DNA of 64,000 nucleotides from W-Chloroflexi-9 sp045863195 (GTDB lineage Bacteria > Chloroflexota > Dehalococcoidia > UBA2979): assembly GCA_045863195.1 (NCBI GenBank), contig BTUI01000006.1:1-64000 (forward strand), in the 5' to 3' direction. This document shows positions 16,825 through 25,742 of the stretch, one piece after another. Numbering within the stretch: the first letter of the stretch is position 1; each line of letters opens with the position of its first letter. The position numbers and the translations under genes were made by a program. Below the pieces are notes generated by a model. The model was given only the letters and a program-made list of their open reading frames with translations. It was not told where the DNA came from and made no database searches.

Positions 16825-17516
16825 GCACGGCAGGCGTTCCCCTGTCCGCCACGCTCTGGCGATTCGAGCCGGCCGCCTGGCTGTTCGTGCGACTGGTGCT
16901 CGCCGTCGCCTGGGTGCGCGGCGGCTGGGAGAAGGTCGGGGATGCCGGCTGGACCGCAAGTCCGGTGGGCGCCGCCGTGACCGGCTTCCTGAACGGCGCG
17001 ATCGAGAAGTCCACGGCCGGCCCGCATCCCGAAGTGCCGCACTGGTACCACCGGCTGGCCCAGGAGTTCTTCCTGCCGAACGCCGACGTCTTCGCATACC
17101 TGGTTGCCTACGGCGAACTGCTGGTGGGGATCGCGCTGGCGATCGGCCTGCTCACCAGGTTCGCAGCACTCGGCGGCGTGGCCCTCAATCTGGCGTTCCT
17201 CTGGGCCGGGACGACCTCCACCAATCCGCCCATGCTGTTGCTGGGCCTCGGCCTGGTGTTCTTTGGTCACCGTCCGGGTCGCCTGGGGGTAGACGGGTGG
17301 CTGCTCCCCTGGCTGCGTGAGCGGGTGCCGGTTCGTGCGCGGCAGCTGAGTCGCGAGGCGCTCTTCCTGGCGGCTGTGATCGCGGGCGCCTGGCTGGCGC
17401 TGGTCGTCGCCGACTGGGCCACCTGGTTCGTGCTCGCACTGCTGGCCGCGACGATCGCCATCGTTGCTGCGCGGATGGGGTGGCTGGCGCCGACCAGGAA
17501 TCGAGGTGTCACGTGA
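16821..17516 (+). CDS. DoxX/DoxD-family membrane protein
   Basis: 231 residues with five hydrophobic helices and the family hallmarks: RLVLAVAWVRGGWEKVGD near the start, VAYGELLVGIALAIGLLTRFAALGG in the middle. A periplasmic loop carries HYR-like residues (PHWYHRLAQEFF). DoxX proteins are linked to thiosulfate:quinone oxidation and redox stress; the exact role here is unknown. It sits between the YHS and CopA genes. Confidence 0.85.
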   Translation: MSTAGVPLSATLWRFEPAAWLFVRLVLAVAWVRGGWEKVGDAGWTASPVGAAVTGFLNGAIEKSTAGPHPEVPHWYHRLAQEFFLPNADVFAYLVAYGELLVGIALAIGLLTRFAALGGVALNLAFLWAGTTSTNPPMLLLGLGLVFFGHRPGRLGVDGWLLPWLRERVPVRARQLSREALFLAAVIAGAWLALVVADWATWFVLALLAATIAIVAARMGWLAPTRNRGVT

Positions 17517-17917
17517 ACGAGGAACCCCGCCCCGAGCCGGATGAGCCTGAGGAGGACGGCGAGCAGGACCGGTCGCGGCTCCTTGCCGTCGGTCCGCCGT
17601 TCGGTCCTGGGTTCTTCGCCACGGTGCTGGGCGACCGGATCCGGGCCGCCTGTGATTCCCAACCCGAGCACGTCCCGGTCGTGGAGCTCCACCTCGCCGA
17701 TGGACTCACGCTTGACCTCTGTCACATCCCCGGTATCGAGCCGCAGTGGCTGGCGGTGCAGGCGTACCGCGATCGTGAGACCTGTGACGAGATGGACCTG
17801 GTGTTCGTGCCGTACACGCTCATCACCCGGGTCACCGTATCGATGTGGCACCCCAACCAGCGCCCCATCGGCTTCCAGCTGGCAGCGCCGGCAGACCCGA
17901 CGACCGGAGCGGAGTGA
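17513..17917 (+). CDS. hypothetical protein between DoxX and CopA
   Basis: 134 residues, GTG start overlapping the DoxX stop (GTGA). An acidic Pro/Glu-rich N terminus is followed by a compact alpha/beta region (VVELHLADGLTLDLCHIPGIE, CDEMDLVFVPYTLITRVTVSMW). Three cysteines are present. No signal peptide. It is in the copper operon by position; no family recognised. The C-terminal half is beta-rich and could be a small ligand-binding domain. Confidence 0.6.
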   Translation: MNEEPRPEPDEPEEDGEQDRSRLLAVGPPFGPGFFATVLGDRIRAACDSQPEHVPVVELHLADGLTLDLCHIPGIEPQWLAVQAYRDRETCDEMDLVFVPYTLITRVTVSMWHPNQRPIGFQLAAPADPTTGAE

Positions 17918-17920
17918 ACG

Positions 17921-20755
17921 ATGGGTCCCGAGATTGCCGTGACCGTGGGAGGTCTCCTGCTCGCGGCCGCGCTCGCCTGGTTCTTCTTCGGCCCCAAGGA
18001 GGCCCGCCGAGCCGCCCTGCGCGGAAACGTGCAGGAGGTCGAGGTCACCGTAAAGGGTGGCTACTCACCCGACCTGATCCGCGTGCGCCAGGGTGTTCCC
18101 GTGCGGCTGATTTTTGACCGGCAGGAGAGCGGCGACTGCACCGCACGGGTGGTCTTCCCCGACTTCCGCGTCAGCAAGTCCCTCCCGGCGTTCACGAAGA
18201 CGAGCGTCGAGTTCACCCCCGACCGGAGCGGCGAGTTCGGCTTCGTCTGCGGCATGAACATGGTGCACGGCACACTGATCGTCGAAGGCGACGGCGGCGT
18301 GTCCGAGCCCGCCCCCGTCGCCTCCCTGCGCGAGGTCGCCGGCGCGACGAACGGCCACGACGGCAGCGCCGGAGCCCGGGATGTGGACCACGTGCTCCAC
18401 GCGCACGATGCGCACGACGCGGAGGGCGCGACGCGCGCGGTCGCGACGGCGGTCGGCGTGGGGCCGACGCGCATGGTCGACGGCACACGGCGCATCGAGT
18501 TCGCGCTGCTGGGCGGAGGTGTCAACTGCCCCACCTGCGCGCGCATCATTGAGCAGCGTCTCGACACCGTGCCCGGCGTGGACCACGTGCAGGTGAACTT
18601 TGGCATCGAGCGGGTCACGGTCGACTTCGACGACGGGCAGGTGGGCGAGGACGAGCTGGCGGCGGCGATCGAGTCGACCGGCTACCGCGTCGCGCGGCGG
18701 GAGCAGCCCGGCACGGAGGCCACCGAAGATGCGGAAGCGGCGGCGCGCCGGGCGGAGATCGCCGACCTCACGCGGCGCGTGCTCGTTGGCGCCGTCCTCA
18801 CGTTGCCGGTGTTGTACGCGGTCATGGTGGGTGATTTCGTCAGTGACGCGGCCGTGCCCGCGTTCCTGATCGAGCGCTGGGTGCAGTTCGCGCTGATCAC
18901 GCCGGTCATGCTCTACACCGGCTGGCCGATCCACCGCACGGGCTGGCTCACGGTGGCGCATCGCACCGCGGACATGAACACCCTGATCACGATCGGCACG
19001 ATCGCTGCCTTCTCATACAGCGTGTTCGCGACCGTGTTCCCCGGCCTGCTGCCAGAGCGCGCAGACGCCGTCTACTACGAAGCGGTCGGCGTGATCCTCA
19101 CGCTGATCCTGCTCGGGCGCCTGCTGGAGGCGCGCGCGAAGGCGGGGACGGGCGAGGCGATCCGGCGGCTGATCGGGCTGCAGGCACGCACCGCGCGCGT
19201 CCTGCGCGATGGTGTTGAGCAGGACATCCCGATCGAGGAAGTCCGGATCGGCGACCTGGTCGTGGTGCGTCCCGGCGAGAAGGTCCCGGTGGACGGTGAG
19301 ATCGTGGACGGTCGGTCGTCCCTCGACGAGTCGATGGTCACGGGTGAGCCGATCCCGGTGACGAAGACGGTGGGCGACACGGTGATCGGCGCCACGATCA
19401 ACCAGACCGGCGCCTTCCAGTTCCGCGCGACGCGCGTGGGGCGCGACACGATGCTCGCGCAGATCATCCAGCTCGTGGAGCAGGCGCAGGGCTCGAAGGC
19501 ACCGATCCAGCGCCTCGCGGACCTGGTCTCGAGCTACTTCGTGCCGGCTGTGCTCTTCATCGCGATCGCCACGTTCGTGGTCTGGTTCGACGTCGGCCCG
19601 GAGCCGGCGGCGACGTTCGCGCTGGTGGCCGCGGTCTCGGTCCTGATCATCGCCTGCCCGTGCGCGCTCGGCCTGGCCACCCCGATCTCGATCATGGTCG
19701 GCACCGGCAAGGGGGCCGAGCAGGGCATCCTCATCCGTGACGCCGAGGCGCTGGAGACGGCGCACCGGCTCGACGTCGTGATCCTCGACAAGACGGGCAC
19801 GATCACGCGGGGGGAGCCCGCCCTCACAGACGTCGTCGCCCGCGGCGGCTTCGACGAGAACGAGCTCCTGCGCCTGGTCGCCTCGGCCGAGCGGCGCTCC
19901 GAGCATCCGCTGGCGGTTGCGATCGTGCAGGGGGCGGCGGCGCGGGGCATTGCGCTCGTGGACGCCGCCGACTTCGACACGCCGACCGGCCAGGGCGTGC
20001 GAGCGACGGTCGAGGGGCATGCCGTCCTGATCGGGAACGAGCACCTCTTCGAGGACGCCGGCATCGACTCGGGCCGGCTCCTGCCCGAACGAGATGGCCT
20101 GGCCGGTGAGGGGAAGACGGCGATCCTGGTGGCCGTCGACGGGGCGCCGGCCGGGCTGATCGCCGTGGCGGACACCATCAAGGAGGAGTCGGTCGCCGCG
20201 ATCCGCGCGCTCCACGCGATGGGGCTGGAGGTCGCGATGCTCACCGGTGACAACCGTCGCACGGCCGATGCCGTGGCGCGTGAGGTGGGGATCGACCGGG
20301 TGCTGGCGGACGTGCTGCCGGAGGACAAGTCGCTCGAGGTGCGGCGACTGCAAGACGAGAACAAGCTCGTCGCGATGGTCGGTGACGGCATTAATGATGC
20401 ACCGGCGCTCGCCCAGGCGGACGTGGGGATCGCGATCGGGACCGGCACCGACGTGGCGATCGAGTCCTCTGACATCACGCTCATCTCCGGGGAGTTGGAC
20501 GGGGTCGTCACTGGCATCCGTCTGAGCCGGGCCACGATGCGCAACATCCGCGAGAACCTCTTCTTCGCCTTCATCTACAACGCCCTGGGCATCCCGATCG
20601 CGGCCGGCGTGTTCTACCCATTCGTCGGCCTCCAGCTCAGCCCCATGATCGCGGCGGCGGCGATGGCGCTGTCCTCGCTCTCGGTCGTCACGAACGCGAA
20701 CCGGCTCCGCCGCTTCCGAGCCGAGCGATCCCACAGGGCCGGCGGTGCGGAGTGA
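17921..20755 (+). CDS. copA: P1B-type Cu+ ATPase with fused N-terminal cupredoxin domain
   Basis: 944 residues. From the N terminus: a membrane anchor (about 6-24); a cupredoxin-like domain (35-125) ending FVCGMNMVHG; a His/Asp-rich linker; a heavy-metal-associated domain with CPTC near residue 202; then the ATPase core with VTGEPIPV, the copper channel motif IIACPCALGLATP (about 577), phosphorylation motif DKTGTIT (about 623), SEHPLA nucleotide motif (about 660) and GDGINDAPALA. It would pump Cu+ out of the cytosol. The cupredoxin fusion is unusual for bacterial CopA (about 800 residues) and may accept or hand over copper outside the membrane. Confidence 0.95.
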   Translation: MGPEIAVTVGGLLLAAALAWFFFGPKEARRAALRGNVQEVEVTVKGGYSPDLIRVRQGVPVRLIFDRQESGDCTARVVFPDFRVSKSLPAFTKTSVEFTPDRSGEFGFVCGMNMVHGTLIVEGDGGVSEPAPVASLREVAGATNGHDGSAGARDVDHVLHAHDAHDAEGATRAVATAVGVGPTRMVDGTRRIEFALLGGGVNCPTCARIIEQRLDTVPGVDHVQVNFGIERVTVDFDDGQVGEDELAAAIESTGYRVARREQPGTEATEDAEAAARRAEIADLTRRVLVGAVLTLPVLYAVMVGDFVSDAAVPAFLIERWVQFALITPVMLYTGWPIHRTGWLTVAHRTADMNTLITIGTIAAFSYSVFATVFPGLLPERADAVYYEAVGVILTLILLGRLLEARAKAGTGEAIRRLIGLQARTARVLRDGVEQDIPIEEVRIGDLVVVRPGEKVPVDGEIVDGRSSLDESMVTGEPIPVTKTVGDTVIGATINQTGAFQFRATRVGRDTMLAQIIQLVEQAQGSKAPIQRLADLVSSYFVPAVLFIAIATFVVWFDVGPEPAATFALVAAVSVLIIACPCALGLATPISIMVGTGKGAEQGILIRDAEALETAHRLDVVILDKTGTITRGEPALTDVVARGGFDENELLRLVASAERRSEHPLAVAIVQGAAARGIALVDAADFDTPTGQGVRATVEGHAVLIGNEHLFEDAGIDSGRLLPERDGLAGEGKTAILVAVDGAPAGLIAVADTIKEESVAAIRALHAMGLEVAMLTGDNRRTADAVAREVGIDRVLADVLPEDKSLEVRRLQDENKLVAMVGDGINDAPALAQADVGIAIGTGTDVAIESSDITLISGELDGVVTGIRLSRATMRNIRENLFFAFIYNALGIPIAAGVFYPFVGLQLSPMIAAAAMALSSLSVVTNANRLRRFRAERSHRAGGAE

Positions 20756-21216
20756 CCGGCTCGCCCTGGAAGCAACGGCCCGACTACGAGCGGATCCTCT
20801 TCCCGACGGACGGCTCGCGCGACGCTCGGGTCGCGCTCCTCGAACTCGTGCCGCTGGCGCTCTCGACCGGCGCCACCGTGGTCGTCTTCGAGGCCGTGCC
20901 CGACGACGACGCTGACGCTCGGTCCGCGGCGACGGAGCGGCAGCGTGGGGCGCGGCGGCAGTTGGAGCAGGCGGGGATCGCCGGCGTCGAGTGCGTCGTT
21001 CAGCACGGGCAGCCCGGACCGGCGATCGTGTCCGCCGTGGAACATCTCGGGTGCGACGTGATCGTGATGGCCACGCACGGCCGCACCGGGCTGCCCCGGC
21101 TGCTACTCGGATCGGTGGCTGAGTACGTGCTCCGCCACGCCCCCTGTCCCATCCTGCTCGTCCCGTCGACAACGCGGCGCCGAAGCGGTACCAGCGTTTC
21201 GGGTACGCGACCGTGA
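20752..21216 (+). CDS. universal stress protein (UspA family)
   Basis: 154 residues, GTG start overlapping the copA stop. It shows the Usp fold: RILFPTDGSRDARVAL at the start and the ATP-binding signature VMATHGRTGLPRLLLGSVAEYVLRHAPCPILLVP. This ATP-binding class responds to stress or energy state. Its end overlaps the ABC ATPase start, so it belongs to the same transcript as copA and the exporter. Confidence 0.93.
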   Translation: MTGSPWKQRPDYERILFPTDGSRDARVALLELVPLALSTGATVVVFEAVPDDDADARSAATERQRGARRQLEQAGIAGVECVVQHGQPGPAIVSAVEHLGCDVIVMATHGRTGLPRLLLGSVAEYVLRHAPCPILLVPSTTRRRSGTSVSGTRP

Positions 21217-21902
21217 GCCCGCGATCGGACGGGACGCCAGTCACCGGGACGAGCGGAACAGGCACCGCCCGGCTGACGGCGGCGCACGTCGCCAAGACCT
21301 ATCGGACGTACGGGCTGTGGCCCCTCGTGCGCTCGGTCCCCGTCTTGCAGGACGCGTCGCTGGAGGTAGGCGCGGGTGAGACCGTCGCTCTCGTCGGTGG
21401 CAACGGCTCGGGCAAGTCGACGCTGATGATGATCATCGCCGGGACGCTCGGGCGGGACGCAGGGGATGTGCGGGTCGATGGGCGGATCGGGTACTGCCCG
21501 CAGACGCCCGTGCTCTACGAGAAACTCACCGTGGCCGAGACGTTCCGGCTGTTCGGGGTGGCCTACGGGCTCGATGCGGATGCCGTGGCGGCGCGCAAGG
21601 CGGAGCTGCAGGGGACGCTCGCCTTCGGGCAGTACGACGACTTCCGCGTGGAGCACCTGAGCGGCGGCACGCGCCAGAAGCTCAACCTGGCGCTCGCGCT
21701 ACTGCCTGACCCCGAGGTGCTGCTCCTGGACGAGCCGTACGCCGGCTTCGACTACGAGACGTATCTGCGCTTCTGGGAGATGTCGCGCGAGCTCGCGGAC
21801 CGCGGACGCTCGATCCTGATCGTGTCCCACTTCGTCGAAGATCCGGAGCGCTTCGACCGCATCTACCGGGTGGCAGACGGACGGTGCGAACGTGAGCGCT
21901 AG
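21213..21902 (+). CDS. ABC transporter ATP-binding protein
   Basis: 229 residues. Walker A is GGNGSGKST, the Q-loop is GYCPQTPVLYEKL, the signature is LSGGTRQKLN, Walker B is VLLLDEPYAGFD and the switch His is in IVSHFVED. Only one nucleotide domain. It is followed, with overlaps, by two membrane genes forming an ABC-2-type exporter. The layout resembles NosFY/CcmA-type exporters that accompany copper enzymes, but the substrate is unknown. Confidence 0.92.
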   Translation: MSPRSDGTPVTGTSGTGTARLTAAHVAKTYRTYGLWPLVRSVPVLQDASLEVGAGETVALVGGNGSGKSTLMMIIAGTLGRDAGDVRVDGRIGYCPQTPVLYEKLTVAETFRLFGVAYGLDADAVAARKAELQGTLAFGQYDDFRVEHLSGGTRQKLNLALALLPDPEVLLLDEPYAGFDYETYLRFWEMSRELADRGRSILIVSHFVEDPERFDRIYRVADGRCERER

Positions 21903-22623
21903 CGGGGCCGCGCGCTGGACCACGCCGCTCGCAATGTTCGTGAGGGAGTACTACCGCACGACGCTCAACGTCGTCCTGCTCGTGGCGATCCCCGCGCTGG
22001 TGATCTTCGCGGTGGGAGACGCGATCGGGCGCATCTCCCGCATCTTCGCGACTGGCCTGACCACGGCGATGGCCGAGTCGATGGGCGCCCTCTGGGCCGC
22101 GGCCTTCCTCACGGGGATGATGGGCTTCTTCATGATCACGGGCGCTCGCGCGGCGGACCGTCGGCTGCTGGGTGCGGGCTACCGGCCAGTCCAGCTCGTC
22201 GCGCTGCGCTTCATCGTGATCGCGCTCTTCGGTGGCCTGGCAACGCTGGCCAGCTACCTGCTACTGCTCACCCGGCTCAGCCCCACGGATCCCGTGCAGA
22301 TGCTGGCGGTGATGTACCTGGCCGCGCTCCTCTACGGGGCGTTGGGGGTGCTCATCGGCTCGCTCGTGCCCGGTGAGCTCGAGGGTTCGTTCGCGCTGCT
22401 CTTCTTCTTCGTCATGGACGCGTTTATCGCGAGCCCGCTGTTTGGAGAGGCCGGCGGGTTCCCGCTGAACCTCCTCCCGACCTTCTACCCGACCAAGGTG
22501 CTGCTCTCGGTGACCGCTGCCCAGCCGCACGATCCGGTGCACTGGTGGTACATCGCTGCCTACGCCCTCAGCGTCAGTGCGCTGGCCGGCGCCGCCTTCT
22601 ATCGAGCGGCGCGCGCGAGATGA
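21892..22623 (+). CDS. ABC-2-type permease, first subunit
   Basis: 243 residues with six hydrophobic segments. It overlaps the ATPase gene by 11 bases and the next permease gene by 4. The arrangement FVREYYRTTLNVVLLVAIPA at the start and the paired helices fit ABC-2 exporters. It is homologous in layout to the following gene, so the two likely form a heterodimeric channel with the ATPase. Confidence 0.85.
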   Translation: MSASGAARWTTPLAMFVREYYRTTLNVVLLVAIPALVIFAVGDAIGRISRIFATGLTTAMAESMGALWAAAFLTGMMGFFMITGARAADRRLLGAGYRPVQLVALRFIVIALFGGLATLASYLLLLTRLSPTDPVQMLAVMYLAALLYGALGVLIGSLVPGELEGSFALLFFFVMDAFIASPLFGEAGGFPLNLLPTFYPTKVLLSVTAAQPHDPVHWWYIAAYALSVSALAGAAFYRAARAR

Positions 22624-23387
22624 GCGTCGGGGTGGCACCGCTCGTGACCGTGACGACGATGGGGCTGCGGCAGCACCTGCGCAACACCCTCTTCGCGGCG
22701 CTCCTGGTCGTGCTGCCGATCGCCTTCATCCTCCTGTCGTTCGCGCGCACCCCCGATGTCCCCTACGCAGTGACGGCGACCGTCGGTGGCGTCGAGGCGC
22801 CGATCCCCGTGGGGATGCGCAACCTCCACGGCGCGATCATGGTGCCGATGACCGTCTCGTTCCTGGCCGGCATCCTCGGCCTGTTCGTGATGATCGTCAG
22901 CCGTGAGGGCGACCGCCGGCTGCTGCGGGCGGGCCTGCCAGCATGGACGCTGCTGACCTCACGACTCGCCGTGATCGCCGCGTTCAGCACCGCGATCACC
23001 GCCATCAGCGTCGCCGCCACGCTGCCTGGGTTCGTGCCGGAGCAGTTGCTGCTCTTCTCTGTCGTGAACCTCATCGCGGCGCTGCAGTATGCGTTCCTCG
23101 GCGCCGCCGTCGGGCTGTTCCTGTCACCGATGAGTGGCACCTACCTGATGTTCTTCGCCCCGATGATCGACATCGGCCTCCTCCAGAACCCGATGTTTCC
23201 GCGTGACGAGGTCGCCTGGTGGGTACAGGCGCTCCCCGGCTACTGGCCGACGGAGGTGCTGGTGGACGCCTCGTTCACGCCGGACTTCGACCGTCCGGAT
23301 GCGCTGCTCGCGGCGCTCAGCTACCTCGCCGTGGTCGCGCTGGTGGGGCTCCTCGCGTTCCGTCGGGCGATCGTGGGCCAACGATGA
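22620..23387 (+). CDS. ABC-2-type permease, second subunit
   Basis: 255 residues from ATG 22620, overlapping the first permease stop. Six hydrophobic segments and a large extracytoplasmic loop between the first and second (RTPDVPYAVTATVGGVEAPI). The segment VSREGDRRLLRAGLPAWTLLTSRLAV corresponds to ARAADRRLLGAGYRPVQLVA in the partner, showing the two subunits are paralogues. The transported molecule is unknown. Confidence 0.85.
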   Translation: MSVGVAPLVTVTTMGLRQHLRNTLFAALLVVLPIAFILLSFARTPDVPYAVTATVGGVEAPIPVGMRNLHGAIMVPMTVSFLAGILGLFVMIVSREGDRRLLRAGLPAWTLLTSRLAVIAAFSTAITAISVAATLPGFVPEQLLLFSVVNLIAALQYAFLGAAVGLFLSPMSGTYLMFFAPMIDIGLLQNPMFPRDEVAWWVQALPGYWPTEVLVDASFTPDFDRPDALLAALSYLAVVALVGLLAFRRAIVGQR

Positions 23388-23657
23388 GTCTCCCGCCGGC
23401 GACGCTGACCTTCCTCAGCGCCGTCGGGACCGTCACCGGGTCTGATACCGGCTCCGGCCCCCGGGCTCCGAGCCTTGCGGCACCGGAGGGTGTCGGTCGA
23501 CATGCTGATCGGTGGCTTCCAGCATCACCTCCGTGAGCACTGGGACGTGCTCGCCGCCGCACAGTCCAAAGGATCCAGGGGCTTCCTCGTGACACTTGAG
23601 CAGGCACGGCGGCAGCGTGGACGCGCGAGTGGAGGCGGAAAGGGACCGGACCGATGA
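23384..23657 (+). pseudogene. remnant of a beta-CASP/metallo-beta-lactamase RNase gene
   Basis: The first frame (23384-23536) opens with ATLTFLSAVGTVTGS, the typical first strand of beta-CASP metallo-beta-lactamase proteins. A second frame (from about 23475, or ATG 23502, to 23657) continues with LIGGFQHHLREHWDVL, matching the next conserved segment of that fold, so an indel separates them. The HxHxDH catalytic motif and the rest (normally about 450 residues) are missing. It is a truncated, frameshifted leftover in the copper operon. Alternatively the second frame (51 residues, GGAGGG upstream) is translated as a small protein. Confidence 0.5.
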
Positions 23658-24082
23658 TCGGGCAGGGGCAGGAACCGGATCCATTGAGCCATGCGGCTCA
23701 CCACGCCCCGCCCGCGAGGGGCACGGTCGCCGGCGGACGGGGATGGGTGGACCGCCTGATGGCATCGCTGGCGGCGGTCCTCGGGACCGTCGCCGGGATC
23801 GCGCCTCACGTCCTCCATCACGCGCTACCGCTAGCCGGTGCGGCGTTCCTCACCGGGGCGACGGGCAGCATCCTCTTCGGTGCGGTCGGCTTCGTCTTCA
23901 CCGTGCCCCTGCTCCTCCGGCTCCGACGTCGCTTCCAGACGTGGTGGGCGCCCGCGATCGCGCTCGCCGTGTTCGTGGTGGCTTTCTCGGTCTCCACGTT
24001 CGTGATCGGCCCCGCGATCAGTGGCGATGGCGCCGCGGACGCGCCCGACGCGAGCGAGGGAATCGACCCCCATGGGCACTGA
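23654..24082 (+). CDS. His-rich small membrane protein
   Basis: 142 residues, start overlapping the previous frame's stop. The N terminus is His/Pro-rich (LSHAAHHAPPARGT). Three hydrophobic helices follow (about 35-60, 62-90, 96-120), with a periplasmic HVLHHALP stretch, and the end is DPHGH. These histidines suggest metal contact. Similar small proteins occur in copper and heavy-metal islands, but I cannot name a family. Part of the copper operon. Confidence 0.65.
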   Translation: MIGQGQEPDPLSHAAHHAPPARGTVAGGRGWVDRLMASLAAVLGTVAGIAPHVLHHALPLAGAAFLTGATGSILFGAVGFVFTVPLLLRLRRRFQTWWAPAIALAVFVVAFSVSTFVIGPAISGDGAADAPDASEGIDPHGH

Positions 24083-24659
24083 CGGCCGACTCCTATCCCG
24101 CCTCCGGCGCCAGCACGCCAGTCCCATGCGCCGATTCCGGCCTGAGGTGCTGGTGGCCACAGTCCTCGTCGCCGTGGTCTCCGGTTGCACCACAGCGGCA
24201 GGCGGCTGCGCACCGCTGATCCTCGACGACGCGCAGAGCGAACGACTGGATCAATGGCGGAACGGACTCGGGTTCGCACCCGTCGTCCCGTGCGGCGGCC
24301 GCTCGCTCCACGTCGCCGGGATCACACTCGACCGGCCCGCGGGCGAGCCCCGCCTGACGTTCGTCGTCTCGGCCGACCAGACCGTCTTCCTCATGAGTCA
24401 GTCGCGGGCGGTGCGGGCGTTCACGCAGGTGCCGGACGGCGCGCGCCGGTTGTCGTGGTCCGTGGACGGGATCCGGGTGACGGGCTTCGAGACCGCCGGT
24501 CATGCTGGGCCAGCGCTGCTCTATCTGCGATGGGAGGTCGACTCCGTCACGTACGAGTTCCAGGCCAGCGTCACCCAGCGCTATTCCGCGGCGGTGCTGC
24601 GTGCGATCGCCCGAGACAACGTGGGGCGAACGCTCGTGTCTGTTACCAGCGCATCGTGA
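24072..24659 (+). CDS. hypothetical lipoprotein
   Basis: 195 residues from ATG 24072, overlapping the previous gene by 11 bases. A basic start and hydrophobic stretch end in lipobox VSGC (about residue 39). The mature part is beta-rich (LTFVVSADQTVFLMSQSRAV, LSWSVDGIRVTGFE) with a few cysteines near its N terminus. No known family was recognised. Its stop overlaps the cytochrome c start, suggesting a joint role outside the membrane. Confidence 0.6.
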   Translation: MGTDGRLLSRLRRQHASPMRRFRPEVLVATVLVAVVSGCTTAAGGCAPLILDDAQSERLDQWRNGLGFAPVVPCGGRSLHVAGITLDRPAGEPRLTFVVSADQTVFLMSQSRAVRAFTQVPDGARRLSWSVDGIRVTGFETAGHAGPALLYLRWEVDSVTYEFQASVTQRYSAAVLRAIARDNVGRTLVSVTSAS

Positions 24660-25132
24660 TGTCCGGGCCCGTCCACCCGCCTCGGCCACCATGTCTGCTC
24701 CGGTGGATCCTCGCATTCGTCGCCGTGACGGGAGCGGTCGGGCTCGCCGCGTGTGGGGCGGCGGCGCCGGACCGCGAGCCGGGCGCCGAGGTGATCGCCC
24801 TCGGCGCAGAGGTGTACCAGGCGAACTGCGCGACCTGCCACGGCGTGAGTGGCGCGGGCCAGCCGAACTGGCAATCTCGGCAGGCCGACGGGGCGCTGCC
24901 GCCGCCGCCGCACGACGCGTCAGGGCACACGTGGCACCACCCGGACGCCGTGCTGCTGGACATCATTCGTCGCGGTGGCGAGGCCGTCTACGGTGGCCCA
25001 GGGTTGCGATCGGGCATGCCGGCCTTCGGCGGTCAACTGACGGCCGAAGAGATCGACGCCGTTCTCGCCTACATCAAGACGCTCTGGGGTGACGCCGAAC
25101 GCGAGTACCAGGAGCGACTGCCGGAGCAATGA
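24659..25132 (+). CDS. cytochrome c lipoprotein
   Basis: 157 residues, ATG overlapping the upstream stop. Lipobox LAAC, then haem c motif CATCH in YQANCATCHGVSGAG and the axial Met in GMPAFGGQL. A distinctive insertion between them (PHDASGHTWHHPDAVLLDII) is rich in His. It closely resembles the cytochrome at 42982 (NWQS, HDxSGHTWHHPD, LLDIIRRGG, AVLAYIKT shared). It is the last gene of the long copper operon. It probably donates electrons to a terminal oxidase or to copper proteins. Confidence 0.9.
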   Translation: MSGPVHPPRPPCLLRWILAFVAVTGAVGLAACGAAAPDREPGAEVIALGAEVYQANCATCHGVSGAGQPNWQSRQADGALPPPPHDASGHTWHHPDAVLLDIIRRGGEAVYGGPGLRSGMPAFGGQLTAEEIDAVLAYIKTLWGDAEREYQERLPEQ

Positions 25133-25145
25133 GTTCCGACGACGC

Positions 25146-25679
25146 CTACTCGGCCGTCCGCGGGATCGCGAGGGCGACGTCCAGCGGCTGTCCCCAGGGC
25201 ATCGTGACGGTCTGCACGTCGACCCGATAGCTCGCCGGGTCTTCGAGTTTGCTCATGATGCGGTCTCCCGCGCCCGAGCCCACGAGCATGTGGTTGCCGC
25301 AGCAGCACGACTCGGTGGACTGATCGGCCTGTGACCGGTCGAGCGCAAAGCCTGCGTCGCAGCCGCAGTAGCAGTCGTAGTTCACGTTGGCGCCGACGCC
25401 CGTCTTCTCGATGCGATACCCGACCGGAGCCCAGCCCTCCGTCAGCGCGGGCCGGGGTGCTCCGTCACTCGTGGAGACATCACCGAGCGGGTATCCCGCG
25501 GCCGCGAGTGCCGTGGTGAGCGCGTCGAGCACGCCCCCACTTGCCACCTCCACTACGAACGTGCGGGTGTCGGGGTCACCGGACACGAACCGCACCTCCG
25601 CCGTGGCCTCGGCGACACCGCGGATCGTCGCGATGCAGTGATCACAGGTGATCTCGGGGGATGACAGTGCCACTTGCAT
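25146..25679 (-). CDS. HMA-like protein with Cys-cluster
   Basis: 177 residues with AAAGGAG upstream. The first 70 residues are a heavy-metal-associated fold with CDHC (residues 12-15). A middle segment has NYDCYCGCDAGFALD and TESCCCGNHM, seven cysteines in about 35 residues. No signal peptide. It is the third gene after BlaI and the M56 protease, which suggests it binds the inducing metal or acts as a sensor or chaperone. Confidence 0.75.
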   Translation of the reverse strand: MQVALSSPEITCDHCIATIRGVAEATAEVRFVSGDPDTRTFVVEVASGGVLDALTTALAAAGYPLGDVSTSDGAPRPALTEGWAPVGYRIEKTGVGANVNYDCYCGCDAGFALDRSQADQSTESCCCGNHMLVGSGAGDRIMSKLEDPASYRVDVQTVTMPWGQPLDVALAIPRTAE

Positions 25680-25742
25680 GCTGGGTGTGCTCCTTTGCTT
25701 CCTGGCCCCGGATCCCGGGTACCAACCGACTCGTACTCTCGA

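Noticed and set aside
19013..21295. 760-codon open frame on the minus strand
   Set aside because: Antisense to copA and neighbours, Arg/Ala-rich with no motif; the copA frame has complete conserved motifs.
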